The position numbers were made by a program, and so were the translations under genes. A DNA stretch of 5,144 bases from Candidatus Dormiibacterota bacterium (GTDB lineage: Bacteria; Chloroflexota; Dormibacteria; Aeolococcales; Bog-877), in assembly GCA_003132265.1 (NCBI GenBank), contig PKXE01000095.1:30349-35492 (forward strand), read 5' to 3'. The notes under the pieces were generated by a model, which had not been told where the DNA came from, searched no databases, and was given only the letters and a program-made list of their open reading frames with translations. Positions 1-5,144 of this stretch are shown piece after piece (the first letter of the stretch is position 1; every line of letters starts with the position of its first letter).

Positions 1-936
1 TATCTCGCCCGCCACCAGGGCCTGATCAGCAGCGGCGCCCAGGCCCTGGCCCAGGCCCCCTCGGAGCAGCGCGCCGCGCTGGGCCGAGCCTTTAACTCCG
101 TCAAACAGGGAACGGAGGCCGCCCTGGAGCGCCGCCTTGAGGAGTTTCAGCTGGCGCTGCGGGAGTTGGCCGCCGAAGGGCAGTGGCTGGACCTCACTTA
201 CCCCAGTGCGCCTCTCCCAAGGGGCCACCAGCACCCGCTGGGCCGGCTGATCCGGGAGATCGAGGACATCGGGGCGGCACTCGGCTACGAGTCGGTGCGG
301 GGACCAGAGGTCGAGGATGACCAGTTCAACTTCGAACTCTTGAACCTGCCCCCCGAGCACCCCGCTCGCGACGCCCACGACACCTTCTACCTGGAGGGTC
401 CGGCCGGCTGGCTACTGCGCACCCAGACCTCCCCGGTCCAGCTGCGGACCATGATGGCGGGGCCGCCCCCGTACCGGATCCTGGCTCCGGGCAAGGTCTA
501 TCGACGGGACAATCCCGACCCGACCCACAGCCCAGTCTTCCACCAATTGGAGGGGCTCTGCGTCGACGAGGGGGTCACCTTGGGCGACCTCAAGGGGACC
601 CTCACCTATTTCCTCCAAGCCATCTTCGGCGAGGAGCGACGGATTCGGCTGCGCTCCAGCTTCTTCGCCTTCACGGAGCCCAGCCTGGAGGCGGACGTCT
701 CCTGCTGGTTCTGCCAAGGGGAGGGCTGTCGCAGCTGCCTCGGCAAGGGCTGGATCGAGGTCCTGGGTTCCGGGATGGTCCATCCCCAGGTCCTGCGCAA
801 CGCCGGGATCGACCCCGAGCGCTACAGCGGATTCGCCTTCGGGATGGGACCGGACCGCATCACCGCCCTCAAGTACGGACTGGAGGATATCCGCGACCTC
901 TACGAGAACGACCTCCGCCTCTTGGAGAACTTCTGA
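1..936 (+). CDS. pheS: Phenylalanyl-tRNA synthetase alpha subunit, 5'-truncated by window edge
   Basis: This is the catalytic alpha chain of the cytoplasmic (alpha-beta)2 enzyme that activates phenylalanine with ATP and charges tRNA-Phe. The frame is open from base 1, giving 311 visible residues against a usual 330-350, so only a few tens of N-terminal residues are missing. Residues 1-50 look like the end of the N-terminal tRNA-binding coiled coil. The class II core follows: GPEVE and HPARDxxDTFY (about 101-130), RTQTSPVQLR (140-149), motif 2 VYRRD with THSPVFHQLEG (166-185), and motif 3 GMGPDR (281-286), ending in the family-typical YENDLRLLENF. The Ala in GFAFG (residue 279) matches E. coli Ala294, which shapes the Phe pocket. 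A CxxC-x4-CxxC cluster (Cys 235, 238, 243, 246) lies before GMVHP. An internal TTG at 166 is not the start, because homology continues upstream. The stop overlaps the pheT start (TGATG). Family assignment is essentially certain. Confidence 0.97.
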   Translation, partial: YLARHQGLISSGAQALAQAPSEQRAALGRAFNSVKQGTEAALERRLEEFQLALRELAAEGQWLDLTYPSAPLPRGHQHPLGRLIREIEDIGAALGYESVRGPEVEDDQFNFELLNLPPEHPARDAHDTFYLEGPAGWLLRTQTSPVQLRTMMAGPPPYRILAPGKVYRRDNPDPTHSPVFHQLEGLCVDEGVTLGDLKGTLTYFLQAIFGEERRIRLRSSFFAFTEPSLEADVSCWFCQGEGCRSCLGKGWIEVLGSGMVHPQVLRNAGIDPERYSGFAFGMGPDRITALKYGLEDIRDLYENDLRLLENF

Positions 937-3350
937 TGCGGGTGAGCCAGGAGTGGCTGAGCGAGTTCGTTGATCTCGACGGCCTCACCCCGAAGCGGAT
1001 CGATGAGCTGCTGACGCTCAGCGGCACCGAGGTTGAGCGGGTCAGCGAGTTCGCCCGGGGACTGGATGAGGTGGTGGTCGCCGAGGTGGTCGAGCTGGGG
1101 CGGATGGAAGGCAGCGACCACCTCTGGCTGGCCAAGGTCCGGGTCCCCGGCGAGGAGCCAGTCGAGGTAGTCTGCGGCGCGCCGAACCTCACCCTGGGAG
1201 CGCGCGTGGCGTGGGGCCGCCCCGGCAGCGAACTGCCGGGAGGTATGAAGCTGGGCCAGAGGCGCATCCGGGGGGTCGTCAGCAACGGGATGATCTGCGC
1301 TCCTGACGAGCTGGGGCTGGGTCAGGACCACGAGGGGGTGCTGCTGCTGCCGGCGGGGGAGGTTGAGCCTGGCGAGCCGCTCAGCCGGGTGTTTCCCCCC
1401 GACACCATCTACGAACTGGAGATCCTGAGCCACCGAGCGGACTGCCTCTCCCACTGGGGGGTCGCCCGGGAACTAGCGGCCGTGCTCGACCGCTCGCTGC
1501 GGGAACCGGTTCTGAGCCAGCCCCAAAGGGGCGGGCCAGCAGCCGACGAATCGGTCAGGGTCAGCATCGAGGGGGGCGCCGACTGCCCCATTTACTTGGC
1601 CGAGTGCGTGGACCAGTTGGGGGCTGGACCGGCGCCGCTCTGGCTGCAGCGACGGCTGATGGCGGTCGGCAGCCGCTCCATCTCGGCCATGGTGGACCTC
1701 GCCAACTACGTGATGTTGGAGCTGGGCCAGCCGGTGCACACTTTCGATTTGGACCGGATGCCCGGTGCTCCCGGCCGAGTCGAGATTGGGGTAAGGGGGG
1801 GGCGCCCGGGGGAAACCCTAGCCTGCCTGGACGGCGTGGTCCGCCGGCTCGACCAGGACGCTCTGACGATCACGGCCGATGATCATCCGGTCGCCCTCGC
1901 CGGCGTGATCGGCGGCAGCGAGACGGCGGTGCAATCGGATACCACCAGGATCGTGCTCGAGGCCGCCAACTTCAACTGGGTTTCGATCCGGAAGACGGCC
2001 CGCCGCCTGGGGATCCGGACCGAGGCGTCTTCGCGGTTCGAGCGGTCCCTGTCTGCCGCCCTCGTTCCGGTCGCGGCCCAGCGGTTCATCCACCTCGTCG
2101 AGGCGGTGGCCGGGGGTAGGGTTCGACCCGGTCCGGTCATTGCTGGTGCGGGGCCAGCGCCGACCGCGCCTATCCGGGTGTCGTGCCGGCGCATCTCGGC
2201 CCTCCTCGGATTGGAGGTCGGCCCGGACCAGGCGGCTGGCGCGCTGCGACGGCTGCAGTTCGAGGTGGAGGTGTCCGGTGATGAGCTCCAGGTGGTGCCC
2301 GCCGCGGTCCGGACCGATGTCCACATCGCCGAGGACGTCACCGAGGAGGTGGGCCGGATCCTCGGTTACGATCTGGTGCCGGCTACCTTGCCAGCACTTC
2401 GAACGCCCCCCAGCGGGCACCCCGGACTGGTCAGTGCTGACCGGCTGGCAGGCGAAATTTGCCTCGGCGCCGGTTTTACCGAAGCGATCACCTCCAGCCT
2501 CGTGAGCCAGGAGCGGGTCGGGGTAGTGCGCGGCCTCGGCGCGGGGGTCTCCCCGATCCGAATCGCCAACCCGCTTTCGTCGCAGCTCGGTGACCTCCGG
2601 GTCAGCTGCCTGCCCGCGCTCTTGGACGCCTGCCGGCTGAACCAGTCCAGGGGAGGGGAGCGGACCCAGCTCTTTGAATGGGGCCGCGTCTTCTGGCCGT
2701 CTGCGGACCGATCGGGTCGGCCCGAGGAACCTGAGGTCCTGGCGCTCGTGGATCACTCGGCGGGGGCGAGGCCCCGGGGGGAGGGGGAGCCGCTCGACCA
2801 GCTCCTCCAGGTGGTACAGGCGCTGGCTGAGCGGGTCAGCCTGAACTCAGTCGAGTTTCGGCCGGCCCGGCATCCGGGGTTCCACCCGCAACGCAGCGCG
2901 CAGTTGTGGGTGGACGGCGAGTTGAGGGGGATACTTGGTGAGGTGGATCCGGGAGTCGACTCGGCGTTTGAGCTGCGCGGGTCTACCGTGGTCGCGGAGG
3001 TGAGGGTCGACGGCTGGCTCGTCGACGGCGGCCGGCCCGGCCGAGGAATGAGTTTGGCCAAAACCCCGCCGCTCTCGCTCGACCTCGCCGTCACCGTTCC
3101 TGAGCGGGCGGAGTTGGGGCCGGCTCTGGCCGCGGTCCGCTCGGCCGAGATCGCCGAGCTCGAGGAGATCCGGTTGCTGGACCAGTACCGAGGCAGGCAG
3201 CTGCCGCCGGGAACTAAGGGTTGGACCTTCCGGCTCCTATTCCGCCATCCCGAGAAGACACTCACCCATCGTCAAGGCGAGCAACTGCGCTCCCAAGTTC
3301 TGGCCGCACTAGGCGCGGTGGGGGCGGCTGTCCGGGCCGGGTCAGCGTGA
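936..3350 (+). CDS. pheT: Phenylalanyl-tRNA synthetase beta subunit
   Basis: This is the beta chain of the phenylalanyl-tRNA synthetase tetramer, which binds tRNA-Phe and hydrolyses mischarged Tyr-tRNA-Phe. It has 804 residues, the normal length of about 800. The N-terminus MRVSQEWLSEFVDL is family-typical. An OB-fold tRNA-binding domain spans about 40-150, with GAPNL at 81-85 and VVSNGMICAPDELGLG at 114-129. The B3/B4 editing region covers about 210-385, with MVDLANYVMLELGQPVHTFD at 252-271, GGSETAV at 326-332 and EASSRFER at 363-370. The B5 domain is about 412-485, with DVTEEVGRILGYD at 467-479. The catalytic-like core (B6/B7) is about 490-690, and the FDX-ACB anticodon-binding domain runs from about 710 to the end, with KGWTFRLLFRHPEKTLT at 761-777. 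The ATG overlaps the pheS stop by one base. A GGAG at 924-927, 8 bases upstream, supports this start and translational coupling. No domain appears lost. Confidence 0.98.
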   Translation: MRVSQEWLSEFVDLDGLTPKRIDELLTLSGTEVERVSEFARGLDEVVVAEVVELGRMEGSDHLWLAKVRVPGEEPVEVVCGAPNLTLGARVAWGRPGSELPGGMKLGQRRIRGVVSNGMICAPDELGLGQDHEGVLLLPAGEVEPGEPLSRVFPPDTIYELEILSHRADCLSHWGVARELAAVLDRSLREPVLSQPQRGGPAADESVRVSIEGGADCPIYLAECVDQLGAGPAPLWLQRRLMAVGSRSISAMVDLANYVMLELGQPVHTFDLDRMPGAPGRVEIGVRGGRPGETLACLDGVVRRLDQDALTITADDHPVALAGVIGGSETAVQSDTTRIVLEAANFNWVSIRKTARRLGIRTEASSRFERSLSAALVPVAAQRFIHLVEAVAGGRVRPGPVIAGAGPAPTAPIRVSCRRISALLGLEVGPDQAAGALRRLQFEVEVSGDELQVVPAAVRTDVHIAEDVTEEVGRILGYDLVPATLPALRTPPSGHPGLVSADRLAGEICLGAGFTEAITSSLVSQERVGVVRGLGAGVSPIRIANPLSSQLGDLRVSCLPALLDACRLNQSRGGERTQLFEWGRVFWPSADRSGRPEEPEVLALVDHSAGARPRGEGEPLDQLLQVVQALAERVSLNSVEFRPARHPGFHPQRSAQLWVDGELRGILGEVDPGVDSAFELRGSTVVAEVRVDGWLVDGGRPGRGMSLAKTPPLSLDLAVTVPERAELGPALAAVRSAEIAELEEIRLLDQYRGRQLPPGTKGWTFRLLFRHPEKTLTHRQGEQLRSQVLAALGAVGAAVRAGSA

Positions 3351-4111
3351 TCGACACGCATCTAGCGGAGGAGCGGTCCTTCTGGACCGGTTGGCAGGAG
3401 AGCTGGGATCACCAGCAGGAGGGCTACCTACCTGATCGCGAAGAGCGATTCTCGGTACTGGCGGCGCTTGTTGGGGTGGTCGCCGACGGCGCTGCGCCCC
3501 GAGTCCTGGACCTTGCTTGCGGCTGCGGTTCGATCACCAGCCGGATCCTGGGACGCTTTCCCGCGGCAAGGGTGGTGGCGGCCGACATCGACCCAGTGCT
3601 GTTGCGGATCGCGGCGGGCGTCTTCGAGGGAGACGGGCGGGTCACCTTGGCGGAGGTTGACCTGAGGCTCCCGGACTGGCCCGCGTCGCTGCCGGCCGGT
3701 CCGTACGACGCCGTGGTCTCGGCGACTGCGCTGCACTGGCTGGAGCCTGACGCGCTGAAGGCGGTTCACCACCGTGTGGCCGGTCTGCTCCGTCCCGGCG
3801 GGCTGTTCGCCGACGCCGACCACTTACCGCTGCTGGCGACCCCCAGCCTGGATCTGGTGGCGGCCGCCCTCACTCCGCCGTCTGACAGGGCCGGTGAGGG
3901 CTGGGAGGAGTGGTGGGAGCGGGTGGCGCGCACCCCCCAGTTCACCGAGCTGCTGATCAAGCGCAACCGGCGCTTCGGAGGAGAGCTCCACCCGGCTGAG
4001 TTCACCCCCGCCGCGGGTTGGCACCTTGAGAGCCTGGGCGCGGCCGGCTTCTCCGAAGCCGCCATCGTGTGGCGGCGGGGCCCCGCCGCCGTGGTGGCCG
4101 CGCTCCGCTGA
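3347..4111 (+). CDS. Class I SAM-dependent methyltransferase, substrate unknown
   Basis: The product is 254 residues, a soluble Rossmann-fold methyltransferase with no signal peptide or membrane segment. Motif I is VLDLACGCG (53-61), the SAM-binding loop; the usual third Gly of the loop is present within GCG. Motif II, VVAADID (76-82), ends in acidic residues expected to hold the SAM ribose. The segment YDAVVSATALHWLEPD (120-135) corresponds to motif IV/V, and LLRPGGLFADADH (147-159) to the post-motif strand. The ALHWL signature and the C-terminal VWRRGPAAVVAALR resemble the broad trans-aconitate-methyltransferase-like group, which does not fix the substrate. The GTG start overlaps the pheT stop (GTGA, 4 bases). 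No other plausible in-frame start occurs for more than 40 codons downstream, and upstream in-frame sequence lies inside pheT. There is no clear Shine-Dalgarno, so coupling to pheT termination is likely. A role in tRNA or ribosome modification would fit the position, but this is only a guess. Confidence 0.85.
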   Translation: MIDTHLAEERSFWTGWQESWDHQQEGYLPDREERFSVLAALVGVVADGAAPRVLDLACGCGSITSRILGRFPAARVVAADIDPVLLRIAAGVFEGDGRVTLAEVDLRLPDWPASLPAGPYDAVVSATALHWLEPDALKAVHHRVAGLLRPGGLFADADHLPLLATPSLDLVAAALTPPSDRAGEGWEEWWERVARTPQFTELLIKRNRRFGGELHPAEFTPAAGWHLESLGAAGFSEAAIVWRRGPAAVVAALR

Positions 4112-4122
4112 CGGTGGCCCCG

Positions 4123-4743
4123 ATGCCTCCTGTAGAGCTGGACTTCCCAAGGGCTTGCCAGGCGCCACTGCCGCGGGAGTTCTTTTCCCGGCCGAGCCCG
4201 CTCGTGGCCCGGGAATTGCTCGGGTGCTGGATGGTGCGCCGCCTCGGAGACCAGGAGCTACGGGTGCGGATCTCCGAGACAGAGGCCTATCTGGGCCCTA
4301 GCGACCCGGCCTCGCACGCCTACCGGGGACTGACCCCGCGCAACGCCCCGATGTTCGGGATCGCTGGAACCGCCTACGTCTACTTCGTCTACGGGATGCA
4401 TCACTGCTTCAACGTCGTCACCGGCGAGGATGGCGATCCGCAGGCGATCCTGGTCCGGGGCGCCGTGGGCCGGACACCGGAAGAGCAGGTCGCTTTGCGC
4501 GGGCCAGCCCTCCTCTGCCGAGCCCTCGGCATCGACCTCAGTTGCAACGGGCTGGACCTCTGCCATCCTGGAGCCAGCCCGATCTGGTTTGAGTCCGGTA
4601 ACGGCAGACGGGTCCCGGTCCTAGTCACCCCCAGGGTCGGGGTGAAGGACCCGAGCCGCATGAGATTTCTGGTGGCACCCCAGCCGGGCCGCCGTGATTT
4701 CGCCTCTAAGAAAGAGCGAGCCCCGAAGGGCTCGCTCCATTGA
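4123..4743 (+). CDS. mpg: DNA-3-methyladenine glycosylase, AAG/Mpg family
   Basis: This is a monofunctional base-excision glycosylase predicted to remove alkylated or deaminated purines such as 3-methyladenine and hypoxanthine. Its 206 residues match the family's usual size of about 200. The family opening LPREFFSRPSPLVARELLG is at 16-34. The catalytic block SETEAYLGPSDPASHAYRG (51-69) contains Glu54, matching human AAG Glu125 that activates the water; Tyr56 and His65 match Tyr127 and His136, which stack on the flipped base. TPRNAPMF follows at 71-78. YVYFVYGMHHCFNV (85-98) carries Tyr90, equivalent to intercalating Tyr162, and Asn97, equivalent to Asn169. Arg112 aligns with Arg182. All key residues are present, so the enzyme should be active. 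ATG 4123 is chosen, 11 bases after the methyltransferase stop; GTG 4114 is a possible alternative, and neither has a strong ribosome binding site. The last 10 or so codons run through a terminator hairpin and give an atypical lysine/arginine-rich tail. Confidence 0.93.
   Translation: MPPVELDFPRACQAPLPREFFSRPSPLVARELLGCWMVRRLGDQELRVRISETEAYLGPSDPASHAYRGLTPRNAPMFGIAGTAYVYFVYGMHHCFNVVTGEDGDPQAILVRGAVGRTPEEQVALRGPALLCRALGIDLSCNGLDLCHPGASPIWFESGNGRRVPVLVTPRVGVKDPSRMRFLVAPQPGRRDFASKKERAPKGSLH
4708..4737 (-). terminator. Intrinsic terminator with UUCG tetraloop, best on the minus strand
   Basis: A perfect 10-bp inverted repeat pairs 4714-4723 with 4728-4737 around a 4-base loop. Read on the minus strand the loop is C(UUCG)G, an extra-stable tetraloop, and the stem is followed by UUUCUU (4713-4708), the classical intrinsic terminator form. 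Read on the plus strand the stem is followed only by CATTGATTTAC, a poor U-tract. It is therefore mainly a terminator for minus-strand transcription arriving from the right, with possible weaker bidirectional action on the pheS-mpg transcript. It lies wholly inside the mpg coding sequence, just before its stop. Confidence 0.85.
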
Positions 4744-4878
4744 TTTACTGGTGCCTTAGCACCACGTCCAGCGGATAAGCCGGACGAATATGAGGTGGTG
4801 AGATGCCCCTGCCCGGGGCCGAAACGTCGTCGGCGGACACTTCTACGCATCCGCGGCGCTGCGGCCCCGGAGGGCCGA

Positions 4879-4923
4879 TCAATCCGCCCGACTGTGCCTC
4901 AGGAAACTCCAGACGGTTCTCAT
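4879..4923 (-). CDS. Possible 14-residue peptide inside the minus-strand RNA
   Basis: An ATG at 4923-4921 opens a short frame, MRTVWSFLRHSRAD, ending in TGA at 4881-4879. A GGAGG (4936-4932) stands 8 bases upstream, close to ideal for translation initiation; it is a better ribosome binding site than those of the methyltransferase or mpg. Part of that GGAGG can pair in the helix 4912-4916/4935-4939, so initiation could be structure-dependent. The peptide has no recognisable family and is too short to judge by composition. It may be chance in a GC-rich structured RNA, or the translated part of a dual-function RNA. A leader-peptide role is less likely because no minus-strand gene follows. Confidence 0.2.
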   Translation of the reverse strand: MRTVWSFLRHSRAD

Positions 4924-4959
4924 CGTTGATACCTCCGTCGGGACCGAGCCTACCCACTT

Positions 4960-4990
4960 ACCGTACCACCGATTAGGCGGAAAGTGTCAA
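4960..4990 (-). promoter_or_regulatory. Sigma70/HrdB-type promoter for the minus-strand RNA
   Basis: On the minus strand a perfect -35 TTGACA (4990-4985) is followed 19 bases later by TACGGT (4965-4960), matching the TAnnnT -10 form. The 19-base spacer is longer than the ideal 17 and is the main weakness. Transcription would begin near 4953, consistent with an RNA starting around GGTAGGCTCGG. There is no minus-strand protein gene downstream before the terminator at 4737-4708, so the promoter appears dedicated to the RNA. Confidence 0.55.
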
Positions 4991-5027
4991 GTGGTTTGAA
5001 CCCTGGAACCCTGGCGGGTCAGACCAC
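4991..5027 (-). terminator. Hairpin across the stop codon of the rightmost gene; possible terminator
   Basis: An imperfect inverted repeat pairs 4991-4995 with 5023-5027, 4997-4999 with 5019-5021 and 5001-5003 with 5016-5018. That makes 11 base pairs, with one C-A mismatch in the minus-strand RNA and one bulged base. The loop region contains a tandem 8-base repeat GAACCCTG (4998-5005 and 5006-5013). The stop codon of the minus-strand gene (5021-5019) sits in the stem. No U-tract follows, because the next bases are the TTGACA of the RNA promoter. If it terminates, it would be weak or Rho-assisted; it may instead be an mRNA 3' stabilising structure. Confidence 0.3.
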
Positions 5028-5144
5028 GTCCCGGTCCTGGATACGCAAGCCCAGGTACAGAGCCACCAGAACGGGAGCTACCAACAGCACGATCGCCAGC
5101 ACCTGCGCTGGCCAGCCGAACAGGCCAGTCGAGGTGCAACTGGA
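5019..5144 (-). CDS. 3' end of a gene for a protein with a C-terminal transmembrane helix
   Basis: The minus strand is open from the window edge to a TGA at 5021-5019, giving the last 41 residues of a protein whose start lies beyond the window. After GLFGWPAQ comes a run of about 20 hydrophobic residues (LAIVLLVAPVLVALYLGL), a clear membrane-spanning helix. It ends in the charged tail RIQDRDVV. The Arg-rich end following the helix suggests a cytoplasmic C-terminus by the positive-inside rule, although the two Asp residues weaken this. The last helix of a multi-pass transporter or permease, or of a single-pass membrane protein, would look like this. The fragment is too short to name a family. 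Its frame and hydrophobic pattern make it a real coding end rather than chance. The gene converges with the pheS-mpg run and is separated from it by the RNA locus. Confidence 0.7.
   Translation of the reverse strand, partial: SSCTSTGLFGWPAQVLAIVLLVAPVLVALYLGLRIQDRDVV

Larger units (their letters stand above)
4708..4953 (-). ncRNA. Putative free-standing structured small RNA, about 245 nt, unidentified
   Basis: The interval lies between a sigma70-type promoter and a strong intrinsic terminator, with no conventional protein gene between them. Several hairpins can be drawn, given in plus coordinates: 4862-4867 with 4872-4877 (6 bp, perfect); 4833-4840 with 4847-4854 (8 bp including two G-U pairs in the RNA); 4766-4772 with 4779-4785 (7 bp, one G-U); 4805-4809 with 4815-4819 (5 bp); 4912-4916 with 4935-4939 (5 bp); and a bulged long-range helix 4829-4837 with 4883-4892. 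I searched by eye for the tmRNA GGTTTCGAC and CCA end, RNase P GAGGAAAGTCC and ACAGAA, and SRP domain IV GGAAGGAAGCAG, and found none. A 6S-like or lineage-specific RNA remains possible. A 70-codon minus-strand frame (4745-4957) overlaps, but its GTG start lies at or before the predicted transcription start, and it resembles no protein I know. The 5' end is inferred from promoter spacing. Confidence 0.5.

Noticed and set aside
166..168. TTG as the start of pheS
   Set aside because: The same frame is open to base 1 and encodes the PheS N-terminal coiled-coil region, so the true start lies upstream of the window.
1795..1802. A run of eight G in pheT, a possible slippage or frameshift site
   Set aside because: The PheT frame and domain order continue unbroken across it, and the alternative frames carry no conserved protein. 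It shows only compositional bias.
1818..2756. A 312-codon open frame on the minus strand inside pheT
   Set aside because: It lies antisense to well-conserved PheT domains, has low-complexity Arg/Gly/Pro/Asp-rich content and no recognisable motif. Long antisense frames are expected in GC-rich genes with strong third-position bias.
2762..2787. A G-rich stretch in pheT that might form a G-quadruplex
   Set aside because: The runs are unevenly spaced and coincide with a Gly/Arg/Glu-rich variable loop in a GC-rich gene. Nothing else suggests a regulatory role.
4766..4785. The minus-strand string CCGGCTTATC, which recalls the 3' end of RNase P RNA
   Set aside because: The adjacent ACAGAA and the 5' GAGGAAAGTCC element, both needed for the RNase P core, are absent, and the transcript is too short for a typical RNase P RNA.
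4745..4957. A 70-codon minus-strand frame starting at GTG 4957, with a stretch (LGPDGGINDENRLEF) faintly like the start of IF-3
   Set aside because: The resemblance stops after a few residues and the rest matches nothing. The GTG lies at or before the predicted transcription start. The RNA structure and terminator explain the interval better.
4991..5003. Plus-strand GTGGTTTGAACCC, resembling the T-arm of a tRNA
   Set aside because: No TTCGA-type T-loop in the right geometry, no anticodon arm and no acceptor stem can be drawn. It is better explained as one arm of the hairpin 4991-5027.

Overview
The window is a high-GC bacterial chromosome segment; G and C make up roughly two thirds of the bases by eye. 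Genes are tightly packed, with a GTG start and stop/start overlaps of 1 and 4 bases. The gene content and composition fit a high-GC Gram-positive-like lineage, either a deep-branching actinobacterium or a Chloroflexota/Dormibacterota-type organism. This placement is an inference and is weakly held. The PheS has a CxxC...CxxC insert and a C-terminal motif 3 closer to the general bacterial type than to Streptomyces-like PheS as I remember it.

Positions 1-4743 form one plus-strand run of four genes. It opens with the 3' part of pheS (phenylalanyl-tRNA synthetase alpha chain), whose start lies outside the window. Complete pheT (beta chain) follows, overlapping pheS by 1 base. Next is a class I SAM-dependent methyltransferase of unknown substrate that overlaps pheT by 4 bases. 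The last gene is a 3-methyladenine-type DNA glycosylase of the AAG/Mpg family, 11 bases further on. PheS and PheT assemble into the (alpha-beta)2 enzyme that charges tRNA-Phe. The last two genes are probably co-transcribed and translationally coupled, but they have no obvious part in aminoacylation.

Positions 4744-5018 carry no convincing conventional protein gene. On the minus strand they have the layout of a free-standing RNA gene: a TTGACA/TACGGT promoter (4960-4990), about 240 bases rich in hairpins, and a strong intrinsic terminator with a UUCG tetraloop and U-tract (4708-4737). The terminator lies inside the 3' end of the glycosylase gene. I could not match this RNA to tmRNA, RNase P RNA, SRP RNA or a common riboswitch, so it is the most interesting object here. 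It contains a 14-codon open frame with a good ribosome binding site.

Positions 5019-5144 are the 3' end of a minus-strand gene. It encodes a protein ending in a hydrophobic transmembrane helix and a short charged tail. Its stop codon lies in a hairpin directly upstream of the RNA promoter.
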